A stretch of DNA of 64,000 bases, taken from contig NC_089317.1 in NCBI RefSeq assembly GCF_036669915.1, positions 2,518,071 through 2,582,070 of the forward strand. Direction: 5' to 3'. Every line of letters begins with the position of its first letter. The first letter of the stretch is position 1. The stretch is from Pocillopora verrucosa. Taxonomy: Eukaryota > Cnidaria > Anthozoa > Scleractinia > Pocilloporidae. Shown piece by piece: positions 10,805 to 23,084 of this stretch. The position numbers were made by a program, and so were the translations under genes. Below the pieces are notes generated by a model, which made no database searches, was not told the origin of the DNA, and worked only from the letters and a program-made list of their open reading frames with translations.

Positions 10805-11722
10805 CTATTCAGCCCTTCGTCAGAGCGAAGGCCTGAAATTATACGCGTGATTTCAGAAAGTTTCTTCCATTTTCCTGCAATCTGATCAGTTACCTTAAAC
10901 AAGGCTTGAAATCCAGGTGGTTGTTGTTTTTAAGCAAGTCTTTCTCATCGGTTGGGAAAAACATGCGACTGATTTAGAGCAAAAAATTGTGCGCTTCGTG
11001 AATTAACTGCACCAGTGAGAGCCGCTAAGATTGCAAGGATCACCAGGGATTTCAAAATGGATGTTTTCGACAGGTAAATTGACAGTTACCAGCTCCCTTC
11101 ATTTCCCCTTACCTGTGCGTGAGAAGGAAGTATAGGTCGTCAGTTTAGTGCACAATGTGGTTGATTCCGTATATTTTCCCTCCCAGTCACAATTTGTGGA
11201 AGTTGTGGCGAGCCATCCTACATCTTCAGAACAACCTCCATGGTTCCTGATGATATAGACGTCTCTTTTAGTACAGCAGCCTTTGACAGAGATGAGATGA
11301 TGTGGTTCATGAGTCATTATTGAGATCTGTCCAGGGAGAGTCAGTGACGCGAGTTTCTGGGAACCTGTTGACGTTGTCAGAGCTTGTAGAGTTAAAGACA
11401 ATGGTAGGATCTTCTGTGCCTCCTGTGAATAGCAATATTCCTATTCACTTCATGCTACGGAAACTGGGATAAGCTCCATCACAGTGTAGTCACATTCTAT
11501 TGGGGAGTAGTAAGGATACTTCAACTTGCATTACACTACAGCTGAACTGGAGTGGAAGCTGCACCAGTTGTTCTTGTTTGCAGACTCGACCTTTCAATGA
11601 CAACGATACTTGATTTCCTCTCGCCTCTGTCCTAATACTATTATCGTTTTAAAAGACATGAAAGCCTAAAAAACCGTGTAGATTACCTGATCTCTGCAAC
11701 GAAAGTTTCATTCATAACTAAG
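10805..11722 (-). pseudogene. Relic of a gene D-type 3' region containing a broken exon 5
   Basis: This stretch aligns with 29,735-30,738 of gene D. A former exon 5 lies at about 11,416-11,113 with its donor still visible (GCACAG|GTAAGG). Relative to D it has a TGA shortly after the WTDLNN-equivalent position and 7 extra bases there, so the remaining frame (KGCCTKRDVYIIRNHGGC) is out of register. Exon 6 and all upstream exons are absent. The left breakpoint falls in the CAGCCCTTCGTC core of a foldback repeat. It shows that the duplicated segment once reached into a minus-strand relative. Confidence 0.8.
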
Positions 11723-12299
11723 ACGCCACTCAACAACCCCAAAATAATTATCGCCAAAAAATTACAGTCCGATGTTGTGGATCAGCGTGTCACGGGTAAT
11801 TTAAAACATACAAGCACAATGGATTGAGTTCTCACTGCATCTAAGTTGAGATATCTTGAACTTGATTTGTACTCGGCGATTTTTAGCCGATTCAAACGCA
11901 TTTAAAAGCTATCTGGAAGACATTAGAGTGATATCCACATTGTATAAGACGACGATAGACTTTTAAAGAAGGTCGAAAACATGTGTAGGAGCACGGTTTG
12001 AATATAAATTCAGAGCTGCTTTGTCCAGAGGACGAAAGGACATATTCATACATAAAGACCTCCTAACTAAGTCGTTTGCAGGATTCCGCCCTTTTTGTAC
12101 TCCATATCTAATCCAGCAAACATCTTTACTAACCTCCTTACTCAGGTAACCAATTTATCGTTCATAAAAGGTCGTAAAATACAGCATAAATGGATAAACC
12201 TCCATGTTTTAAGTCACAAGTTTTCCCTTCGGAGCTCGATTCTATTTTGGCGGGCATTGATCACATGATCGAAATCAAGTAGACCGCTGACAACAATAG

Positions 12300-13777
12300 A
12301 ACTCGCGGGAAAATGAGATAAGTTAGGGTGGGGGTAGGGTGAGAAGGGAAAACTGTAAACTGATGAATATCAGTGTTCCATCAAAAATTCTTCAGTCTGA
12401 TTGGCTCTCTTATCCTTAATAGTGGATGAAGAGAATAATCTGACTTTGTGTCTAACTTAGAGCCTGTTTCGTTGTTATTACTTGGACGGCTGATACATTC
12501 ATATCAAGACAGTTTAATAACCCGCTCTACGATCTCTCCAACTTTATATCAAATATTACGCGATAGAATTCTCAAGCACATAATCTAAGTGATAGGTTAC
12601 AAAAGGAACTTACACCGTTGATGTTTGGTAATTTAGCAAATTTACATTTTGGCATATGGCGTTTCAGTTGAAGAACAACAAGAACATAACAACTACAAAC
12701 GACCTCCTGTTCACGTGAAGTTTTGAAATGCGTACGGAAAAAATAATGGTGCTAGTTTGATATTTTGGTATTCAGAGGATGTCTCAGTTAAAACTAATGC
12801 TAAGACACACTCGCACGTAGGTGAAACAGGTGATAATAAACAACTAATATACTTAATTGTAAAACTGTCAAACTGCCTTTAATGAATTTAATAACAAGAA
12901 TTCCACCTCATGACAATAGTTACAAATAAGCCTCACACCTTACTTAGAAAAACAGCTTATTAGGTCAAATGTTTTGGTCCATTGATTTTTATTCAGATGA
13001 TAAATATCAGCAATTAGTGATGTAAATTAGCTGACATACTTTTCATCACGAATTGCACTCGAAATCATGTGATTACCTGTACAAACATGAGCAAAAGTAG
13101 TCAAAATCATTAATAACTACAACGAATGTAAAACTTGCGGATGCTGTGCGACCCACGCGAATTGCGTGAGAATCATCACCACTCGTTCACCTACTCTCAG
13201 TTAATGGGAGCTTCTTATATCATTAACAACTGACTCAAAATTGGCTAAAAACTGCTATCTGTATTCAGAAAAGAAAGTCACTGCCTTGGTTGCAAAGAAT
13301 CGATACCGCTATAACCCGCTATATGCTAATAAGTATTAACATAACACTCAAGTATTTTTATGAAATATTTAAGATATTATGCGCGCTTTCATTGGTCGAT
13401 AAGTGTGTTTGGATGAGAATGTGTTTACACAATGTGGTGTTTAAGTCGTGTGTCTTACTGAGAAATATTTTAGAAAGTCACGAAAGCATTTTCCTGCCTT
13501 CACAAAGCCTTCTGTAAACTCTCGAAGGTCTTGGAGAATTCTCGAAAAATTTTGCAATCCTCTAACAGCGTGTCGGGGTTTCATTACTGTCTGTATGGCT
13601 CTCGACCTCGTTTAAGTTTTCATTTAGGTTTGTAAACACGGTAAAAATTATCCTTATGCTTAATTATAAACAATCTTTATTTCCATGGTAACTTAATAAA
13701 TGTTCTTGGCTGAGATTACACTGAACAGTCCAATTTCATCTGTCTGAATCGAACAACTCGACTGCAACTACAAAAAC
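12300..13777. other. Upstream region of gene B; no gene seen
   Basis: The segment 12,675-13,518 is shared with the region upstream of gene C (21,960-22,865) but is replaced in unit 1. It is a candidate regulatory region. I see no TATA box or other motif that I can support. The ORF at 13290-13517 has no recognisable domain and is not conserved as a frame. Confidence 0.4.
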
Positions 13778-16700
13778 ATGACCTTTAAGCTGTATTGCAC
13801 AATTTTTGTTTCTATTTTCTTATTTCAGTTTAAAGAAGCAATATTTACCGATTACAAAAGCTCTGTCGATGTTTCTAACGGAATTTTAAGCTTCGCCAAT
13901 CTTTTCTCGTTTCCTAATTATCTACTGAACGCTACACCATTTGAATCTCTCTTCGTTTATGGAGAACAAGACTGCCTTCAAGCTTGTACAGAGAACCCTC
14001 GATGTCGGTCGTTGAATTTCAAAGGTTCTAAAGTACATGGAAAATTTCTCTGTAACCTCTTAGATACTGACAAATTTAAGTCGTTGAAGCTATTTGGTGC
14101 AACTTTGGATTTTCATCACTTCAGCGTGACGGTGAGTATTTTGATAAAAAAATCCTTTTGTAAATACTTTTGTGTGTGCATGTCCGTTGTGCTATCTATA
14201 AAGACAGCAGGTAGTTTTGTTAGAAAGGATCTCTATCTATTTTTTTGGAAAAATTGTTTAATTCATCTGCTACTATATAATTATTTTTAGTTTTTCTTCA
14301 AACTTGAATAAACCTACTTTTTAAAATGAAGTGCACCCTGAATTAAAATTTTAGGAAACCGAAAAAAAAAATTGCGCAATTTACGTATATGCTCTGAGGT
14401 TCTTCCTATAAACCAGCCCAGTTCGCATTTGTGCAAGACATAGATAACAAACTTCGAGTTAATATCTTTATGGATGCGAGATTTTTCGGTTAAGTTTTTT
14501 TTAACAACATCATTTCTCTAACGTTAGACCAACGCCATATGTGTAACACGTTTCGTTCGGATTTGATTAATTATTTATGTTATTTTGAGAAAGCTGTCTT
14601 TCTTCCATTTGACATTATGATAAAACGTGAGCAGATTGAACAATGCTGACTGCAAATCTAGTTATAAATGCATCAAAATAAATTGACATTTGTGATGGCG
14701 AAAAAGGGAATATTTTCTTTTAGCTGCTGAATTTTGCAATTACTCAACGGCCCCGTTTTTAGCAGGTTTCATTATTTTTCATTACAGCGATATTTGCACA
14801 ATCTGTTGACTCATGAATCGCATTTTCTTCCTAAACTGCAAATAATGTATAATTTATAATTTGCCTCATGTCTTGTATTTGGCCTTCTCCTTTTTTCCAA
14901 TTATTTGTCGAAAAAAATAAATAGCTGTATTCAGAAAAGAAAGTCACTGCCTTTGTCGCAAAGAATCGATATCTCGCCGGTAGATCGATGTATTGTCGAA
15001 CAGGAAAATCGACCTCAGTGACTGCTATCGGCCATGAGTAATCAGCACGATGTTATGACATTTCAGGGTTCCCGAACCTGTTTCGCCTTCCGCTTGCCTA
15101 GCTTTGTGAGGATACCACAACAACTCTGAGCCCTTGGGAACCCAGACTTCTGTCACCCTCACCTAAGTCAGATTTTTGTTTCTCCCCAGGCCCCGTGCGA
15201 GCTCAATCCGTGCGAGAATGGAGGGACCTGTCACCCAGTCGAGATGGTATACGACTTCAAATGCGCCTGCCCACCAGGTTACTTTGGGAAGCAATGTGAG
15301 AAGTGTAAGTATGCCTGCATATTTCAGATGAAGCAAATGTCGCGGAGAAGATGACTCGAATAAAGCGGAATGAAAATAAGATATTTACTCCATCCTTACA
15401 TCGCTGTTTCAAAGTTGCTGGTGAGCATTTATTCTCCTAGACGGGGAGAGGGGGCCATTGGAGAAAAGTGTTATATCTGTTACCACATGGGTTCGAATCC
15501 AGATCTTAAGACTAGGAGTCCTCTTCAAAAAGGAGCTACAACTTTATTCTGTTTTCTGACGGGACGAAAGAGAATGATAAAAAAAGAGGTATTACTATTC
15601 CACGGATATTAAGAGGAACTTCGTGCCTAGTAAGGGAATTTATCTTAGCAAACTTGTGTCTTGTCAACTTTTTATTTTAGCGGCCAAGAGCTGCGCGGAG
15701 CTGCTGGACGCTGGCTTCACAAACAATGGTGTCTACAAAATTCTTTTTAACAATTCCCAAGTGTTCGACGTGTACTGCGATCAGTCCAGCCGCGGAGGAG
15801 GTAATATTAAAAAAAACTTTACCTTATTATGCACGACCGCACTTGAAGACCTATGCGCTTAAAGAAGAGAAGTGTTCTTTTCCATCGGCATCTTTTGGCG
15901 CAATTTTAAGTAGATTATCGAAAGTCGTCATGGATATCTTTTATTTTGCTTTACTTTTCTGCGTGATTGGTCCTCAGATCTTACGCCACTTTTTCAACCA
16001 ATCAGATTCAAAATTAAACCAATCACGCTTTGATCACTTTTGTTCTCCTACGCCCTAGATTGCTTGTTTTCATGATGCGCTTTCGTTATCCCTTTGGGCT
16101 ATTTCTCCCCACCCCTCTTCGTCCTTTGATTGGCCGCCAAAACTTTGATTTCGGTTTTTTTTTTTCGACACTCAATCGAAAAAGTTCTCTCAGATGTCCA
16201 GATATGTAAGAAGTGGAGAAAGAGAGAGAGATTGCATAGGCAACCCATCAAGCTAATTTTTAAGCATGAAAGATGACACCCAAGACATGAAAAGGCTCCC
16301 TTTCTAGTGCATTTCAGACTCTAGCGCCGGGCGCATGGCGGAAAACTGCTTCGGTGTACTAAGCTCTAGTATTCGCGGAAAACAATTTATTTTGTATACA
16401 GGTTGGACGATGGTTTTCAAGGTTGTATCTGGCGTCTCGGCTAACGGTAGAAGTAGCTCACAACTGTGGTCTTCATCGGAGACGATCAATGAAGATAGAT
16501 CAAAGGCATTGAACATCGATTCTTCCTTCAGAGCACATTACAAGAACCGCTTTGTGCCAAATTGGCACCTTGCAAAACCCAAAGAGGTAAGTCTGTCTTA
16601 GTCGCCCATGACAAGTTCTTATTGACTTATGAGTGACTCAGACATAACTTCTCCTTCAAATATGGATACAATACCACGCACCCAAGTGATGAGAAAATTA

Positions 16701-18423
16701 AAAAAGTATCAGTTAACGAGTGGGATTATTAGTCGATCCAACACCAAATTCTCCAAACTCACATCATGTATGGCAGACAGTAAGGAGAATTACTAATGAG
16801 ATCTCGATATTGAAAGGGTTATCAAACACTTCTTATGACGTGTATTCAGAATCCATTTAATGCGCTTTAATGCGTAGTAAAGCAATGGTCCAGTGCCGAA
16901 AATGAGCTGGACCTGAGAAACTTTACCTCATTTATATTCCATTTTCTGATTGGTTTAAAAAGATCGCATCATCTATGTTGCCAATCAGATTTAAAACTGA
17001 AACCATTTTAGAAATCTGTACCAGTCCCCCTTTTCTTCTCATGGTCACTTTTTCCATCGCCATTATTGACCGAGAACCTCTCAGAGGGTCCTCTTGGGGG
17101 GGGGGGGGAAGGGGGAAGAGTGAGAGAGAGAGAGAGGAATTTGGTTGTCACGATAAAATTAACCTAATCCCTTATAAGGCTCTGTAGAATTTTGATGATT
17201 CCCATGTCTAAAGTCTCTCCTTTACTCTCCATTTACTAGTCTCTTACCGATGTCATTTGTTTTTTGTAGGTGCTGATAGCTTTGTACAGACGGAATGGCT
17301 CAGATCTCGAGACCCTTTCTATCGTATTCAACTCGACTAATTCTGACGACAAAAACTGGTTTTCTAAAAGTCGGGTCGTTCACTCCCCTTGGACAGATTT
17401 GAAAAACGAGACCCCGAACGTCTTCTCGATCGAGGGCTGTTGCAATGGAAGGGATTTCTACATTTCCAAAAGTCATGGCGGCTGCCTGAATGATGGAGGA
17501 TGGCTGGCCATTATCTCTAGTGACTGTGAATGGGAAAAACGTTTTCCTGCTTTTACTGCTTTGTACAGTAACAGGATGAATTACACAAATTGGAATCATT
17601 ACGGTAAGATTCGCGAACAAGCCATTGTATTCTTTAGTCGAGTGTTGCAAAATCACTGCTGCAAGCTAATCAAAAACCTCGCAGTGAGATTGGTCCGGAA
17701 AACTCGCGCCACTATCTCAACCAATCAGATTCAAATCAAAAACCAACCGTAACTTGATGACTCGCGTTTTCCCGCGCTCCAAGCAGTTTTTTTTACTCCA
17801 CGTTCTGATTGGCTTCCGCTAAAACTTCCCCTTCGATGCAATTGGTTGCTGTGATTACTTTGCATTTGTGTTTAGGACATTCGATCAAAAAGACCTCCAA
17901 AACACCGCTTTCGCATTTTAGATGCGAGCGTATTCGCATTCTACTGAGGAAAGAGTAGTGTTCTTCGGCCTTTGCAAATAGATGTATCAGTCACGTGGGA
18001 GGTTAAAACTTTTAATTAGAGTTTTTACTTTCGAGGATTTAGCTTATGTCCTTATTTCAATTTTATCGCTACTTAGCGTTGGAGGAAAGTCAGTTCTACT
18101 CCCAGGACGTTAGGGGACTGGGGATGGCTTTGTCCTCTCACCGCTCTGGCCTGGGTACGATTCCCTGGCCTGGTGTCAACTTACTCCAGAGTTTTTTCTC
18201 GGGGTCCTTCGGTCTTTCTCCCTCCGCAAAAAACCAACATTCTTAATTAAGAATTTGACCTGAAAAAAGTGAACAGGAATAACTACCTTTTTATATTATC
18301 GAACACAAAATTACAAAACTAATAGTACTATTTATATCACTAAAAATGATTATTTTTTCAATATTTTTTAATCGCACAGGAAATGTTGGAGTCGCAGATT
18401 TGTTTGTGGTGTATATTCGTTAA
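13778..18423 (+). CDS. Gene B: secreted PAN/apple-EGF-fibrinogen-like protein, paralogue of A
   Basis: Exons 13778-14131, 15190-15304, 15681-15800, 16402-16586, 17270-17603 and 18380-18423 splice in frame to 383 aa. The layout is signal peptide (1-21), PAN/apple (to about 118), EGF (119-157, CELNPCENGGTC), fibrinogen-like start (SCAELLDAG, VYCDQSSRGGG), GWTMVFK block (197-258), Cys-rich block (259-369) and tail GNVGVADLFVVYIR. The exon 3 product is identical to that of A and C except for the first three residues. The second half of exon 5 (from 17402) is strikingly divergent from A (NETPNVFSIEGCCNGRDF). All splice sites are intact, and it is the best intact pair with A. Function as for A: extracellular, unproven. 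Confidence 0.8.
15900..16187. mobile_element. CCAAT-rich MITE in intron 3 of gene B
   Basis: It contains GTGATTGGTCCTCAGATC, CCAATCAGATTC, a GATTGGCCGCC block and the right end CGACACTCAATCGAAAAAG. It is orthologous to 25,098-25,402 in gene C. Confidence 0.65.
17640..17895. mobile_element. CCAAT-rich MITE in intron 5 of gene B
   Basis: This is the copy orthologous to 8385-8655, differing from it at only a few percent of bases. It is used here as a neutral yardstick for divergence between units 1 and 2. Confidence 0.65.
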
Positions 18424-20450
18424 TAATTTGCCGGATAAGGTAAGTTGATTATTATAATTATTTGAAACAATTTTTTTTTTATCTCCACCCAGCTTAGGGT
18501 GGAGCTTAGGAAGAAGAGGGGGTCTGGATATGTGCAATCCCCTTTAATGAGTTGCCCCCTCTTCCCTCCCACCCCCCGCCCTCCACCTAACCGAACAATT
18601 AATTTGAGCTACTCTTTTATTGAACGTAGATAAACCAAATCAAAACGTGATATGAACATATAACATTTAATAAATAGAGAAGCCTTAACTATGCTCTGTT
18701 CTGTTGTAAAGCATGAAGGAAGCAGCTAAAGCACAAAAGAAGTGCACATCTTAAGTCCACTGCCACCAAGATGCAGAGAGCTCCATTATGATCTCGGCCA
18801 GGCCTCGGTTCATATGTAACACAGGTCATGCATGATATATACAATGAGCTATCACGATACATAGGGACAAAACGATTTTTATTCAAAACTCATTACAACA
18901 TTTTTCTCTCCTAGACATCGCCGACTGAGGTAGAAACATTAAAGCCTGTTAAATATCTAAGTTAAGTTATATATTAAGTAAGAATTTGCAAGGTTAATAA
19001 GAAATGTGTTATATTCAGTTGTACTTCAAAGACTGTAGAGTATAGATGACTGCAAATACATGAAAATCATATATATGTGAACTGCGGTTGAAGAGACGAT
19101 TATGAAAGCAATCCTCGCAGATATGAATACTACTGAACTAGTAGTGAAAATAAGACCTGAGGTCATGGGTCAGAGGTCATGGGTCAGAGGTCATGGGTTC
19201 AAATCCCGTAAGGGCCTGAATTTTTTTCAGGCCTTATTTTCACTACTAGCTCAGTAGTATTCATAACCGCGAGGATCGCTTTCATATTCGTTGCTTAAAA
19301 GTATTTTCTTTTTATTGGATGCTTAAAGTAAAGAAGGATTACTGTAGTTTTTTTGATAGCATGTAACTCTATGACTGCTACAAAATAAAAAATTGATAAG
19401 GCTATAGTCGACGCCACAAGGAAATCAGTAGAACTCCAAAATTTCACATTTCCTCACGAAGCTTCGCTTCTCGGCCAATCTTTGGAGAATCTCTCAGCCG
19501 CTGAACTTTTAGTTATCAGCGGACATACCAACCCCTTGAAGAGAATATGTAAAATCATATGGGTATAATTCAAAGAAATGTAAAAGCTAAGTCACCGAAG
19601 TTTACAGTGATTTCAACTTTGCTTAACGTATCTGCCTATGTTATTTTGTAATCAGATATATGATAAACCCTATCCATATTAGGACATCATAAGCGTTGAA
19701 GTCTTGTGATAACAGCAGTTTGAATATTTTCAACACTGCACTTCTTGTAGCCTAAGGAAGACTAAAAACTGATTAAAAACGATTTTCCGTGTAAAGTGTG
19801 GTTTATGTGACTTTCATACAGCAAAAAAGTTACAACAAATTTTTTTCTGCTGTTTAGAGCTAGCCCAAACTGTTTCTTTGATATACCTATTTTGTATTTA
19901 GTTGACAAAATTCCAAGGATCATATTTGTAAACAAAAATGTCATAAATAACAGGGTAGGGCTAAGTTTTGCTCTAAGGTGCATGTACCTACCGGTTAATG
20001 TTAAAGGTAATCCAAATAGGGATTCCTTGAAAGAAAGAATAAAGTTGAAGTTTCAGTTCTATGTGATCCTAAAAGCTGAAACATATAAACACTTTTCTCC
20101 TAAAGAATTTTGTAAATTGACTCATAACGAAGAATATAAAAGCACTTTTCTCCATTTGACATGAGGAAAGTATTACTTATGCATTAGTTGAATTAATAGA
20201 TTGAGCAGCTTTATGGTACTTTTGAAAATTTTCCCTTGGCTTAAACCTCGACTTCCAATCCAGGCTTTTTACCAACTGTTGATTCGACAGGTAACCAACA
20301 GGTTAGCGACAGGTGGTGAAATAGCTTTATTAGACACCATATTAACGTTTTATAAAACTGAACATGCATAGATGTGTATTTTTGCAAAACTTATCATAAA
20401 TGATTGAAATTCCTCAAAATGCCACTAAAACCTAAAAGGCACGACAACAT
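18424..20450. other. 3' flank of gene B to unit junction; no gene
   Basis: It holds the tRNA-half foldback (about 19,070-19,295, with three GAGGTCATGGGT repeats) and the unit 2 end. A 90-codon ORF at 19892-20164 has no domain and is interrupted in the matching part of unit 3 (28,880-29,150). About 20,276-20,450 is unmatched junction sequence containing CAACAGGTTAGCGACAGG. Confidence 0.5.
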
Positions 20451-23084
20451 TCGCTTGTAACAGCAATTTACATTTTTCAAATCCATCTTAATCGTACAAA
20501 TAATTTACAACTCTGACTCTTGTCTGTATGATCCTCAACTCACTTCTTAATTCATAATTAGAAGAATTTGGTGTTAAATCAAGGTGACAACTTTCGATAA
20601 TTTTTAGGATCTTCATTACCTTTTTGCTGAATACTATATGGATATTATACCGAGAAGTTACATGTTAATCACTCTGAGAGTATCAGTTAAAAGGTGAAAT
20701 AAAAAAAACTTAAATTAGATTTAAATTTGTGTCAGAGATTTAATTTGATTGTGATTAATGTGATGGAGTTGATTGGACAACAGGTTCTCAATTAAAAGGT
20801 GTCATAACCCAGTGTAGAATATCTAGGTAAAACAATTTTGCTGCTTTGAACAGTGTATAACTTGTTGATTCAGTCAAGAAAGAATACTATTGCATATCAA
20901 CAACCCCAAAATAATTACCGCCAAAAAATTACATTCCGATGTTGTGGATCAGCATGTCACGGGTACTTTAAAGCATGCAAGCACGATGGATCGAGTTCTC
21001 ACAGCATCTAACCTAAGATATTTTGAACTTGATTTGTACTCGGCGATTTTTAGCCGATTCAAACGCATTTAAAAGCTATCTGGAAGACATTAGAGTGATA
21101 TGGACATTGTATAAGACGACGATGGACTTCAAGGAGTTAAAAAAGGTCGAAAACATATGCAGGAGCACACTTTGAAGATAAAGTCAGAGCTGCTTTGTCC
21201 AGAAGACGAAATGACATATACATACATACGCCAAAGACCTCTCAACTAAGTCATTTGCAGGATTCCGCTCTTTTTTTACTCCATATTTAATCCAGCAAAC
21301 ATCTTTACTAACCTCCTTACTCAGGTAACCAATTTATCGTTCATAAAAGGTCGTAATATGCAGCATAACCTCTATGTTTTCTGTCACAAGTTTTCCCTTT
21401 GGAGCTCGATTCTGTTTTGGCGGGCATTGATCACATGATCGAAATCAAGTAGACCGCTGACAACAATAGAACTCGCGGGAAAATGAGATAAATTAGGGTG
21501 GAGGGTGGGGTGGGAAGGGAAAACTGTAAACTAATGAATATCAGGGTTCTATCACAAATTTAATGCTACAATCCGATTGACTGTCTTATCCTTGATAGTG
21601 GATGAAATGAATAACTTTGTGTGGTCGAGCCTATTTCGTTGTTATTTTTTTGACGGCTGATATATTTATACTAAGACAGTTGGATAATTCGATCTCGATA
21701 CCTTTGTATGATAGCGGATTTGGCCTTCGCCCCCATCAACTTTTATCAAATATCACGAGATAGAATTCTCAAGCTCATAATCTAAGTGATAGGCTACAAA
21801 AGGCTACAAAAACTTACACCCTTGATATTTGGTTATTTGGCAAATTTACATATTGCCAGGTGGTGTTTCATTAGAGACGTGAGAATTTTGAATTCATAAA
21901 TTTGATCGACGTATGACTGACCATCATTTTTCTGATAAGGAAGAGGTTGTAAGAGCTCAACATAACAACTACAAACGATCTCCTGTTCACGTGAAGTTTT
22001 GAAAGATGCGTACCAAAAAAAATTATGGTGCTAGTTTGATATTTTGGTATTGAGAGGATGTCTCAATTAAAACTGGTGCTATCTTAACAAAAATGCCCAC
22101 CTGTAGCAATTATGACAAACTCCCACGTAGGTGAAACAGCAGATAAAAAACAATAAATGTACTTAATTGTAAAACTGTAAAATGGTCTTTAAAGAATTTA
22201 ATAACAAGAATTCCACTTGATGACCATAGTTACAAATATACCTAACACTTAAAACTGGAAAAACAGCTTAATACGTCAAATGTTTAGGTATATTGATTTT
22301 CGGAGACTATGGGCAAGTTTAAATTTTATTCAGATGATAAATATCAGTAATTAGTGATGTGAATTAGCTGACATCCTTTTCATCACGTGCAAGGTCTCAG
22401 CTCAGCTCAAACTGATGAAATTTTATCAATGTTAAACTAGCAGCTATGATTCAAAGATAAATCTTCTAAGTTGAGTGAGCTTGTGGTCAAGATGATTCTT
22501 TAGAAGTGACTTCATTACAGAGGAAAACATGAGCGCACGTAGTCTAAATCATTAAAAACTTCAACGCCGGGATGTAAAATTGCGGATGCATCTGCCCTTA
22601 GTTCATGGGAGCCATTTACATTATTATTGACTGACTTAAAATTGGCTAAAAAGCCGTTTTATGCTAAAATAAGTATTGAGTGAAACAGAACACTCAAGTA
22701 ATTTTATGAAATATTTAAGATATTATGCGCGCTTTCATTGGTCCATAAGTGTGTTTGGATGAGAATGTGTTTAAGCAAGGTAGCGTTTAAGTCGTGTGTC
22801 TAACTGAGAATATCTTATGAAAGTGACGGAGACATTTTCCTGCCTTTACAAAGCCTCGTGTAAACTCTCGAGGGTGTTGGAGAATTCTCGAAATATTTTG
22901 GAATCCTCTAACAGCGTGTCGGGTTCCATTACTGTCTGTATGTCTCTTGACCTTTTTTTAAAAATTATCCTTATGCTTAATAACAAAATGTCTTTATTAC
23001 CATGGTAACCTGATTAATATTCTTGGCTGAGATTACATTGAACAGTCCAATTTCATCGAACAACTCAACTGCAACTGCAAAAAC

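Larger units (their letters stand above)
11723..20275 (+). repeat. Tandem duplication unit 2 (carries gene B)
   Basis: Second copy of the unit of about 9 kb, beginning right after the gene D relic and ending near TTTTTACCAACTGTT, the equivalent of about 29,275 in unit 3. It lacks the left segment of about 500 bp that units 1 and 3 share (1,880-2,440 and 20,460-20,860). Boundaries are approximate. Confidence 0.8.

Noticed and set aside
19892-20164. 90-codon plus-strand ORF at the end of unit 2
   Set aside because: Interrupted by indels and stops in the equivalent part of unit 3, with no domain.
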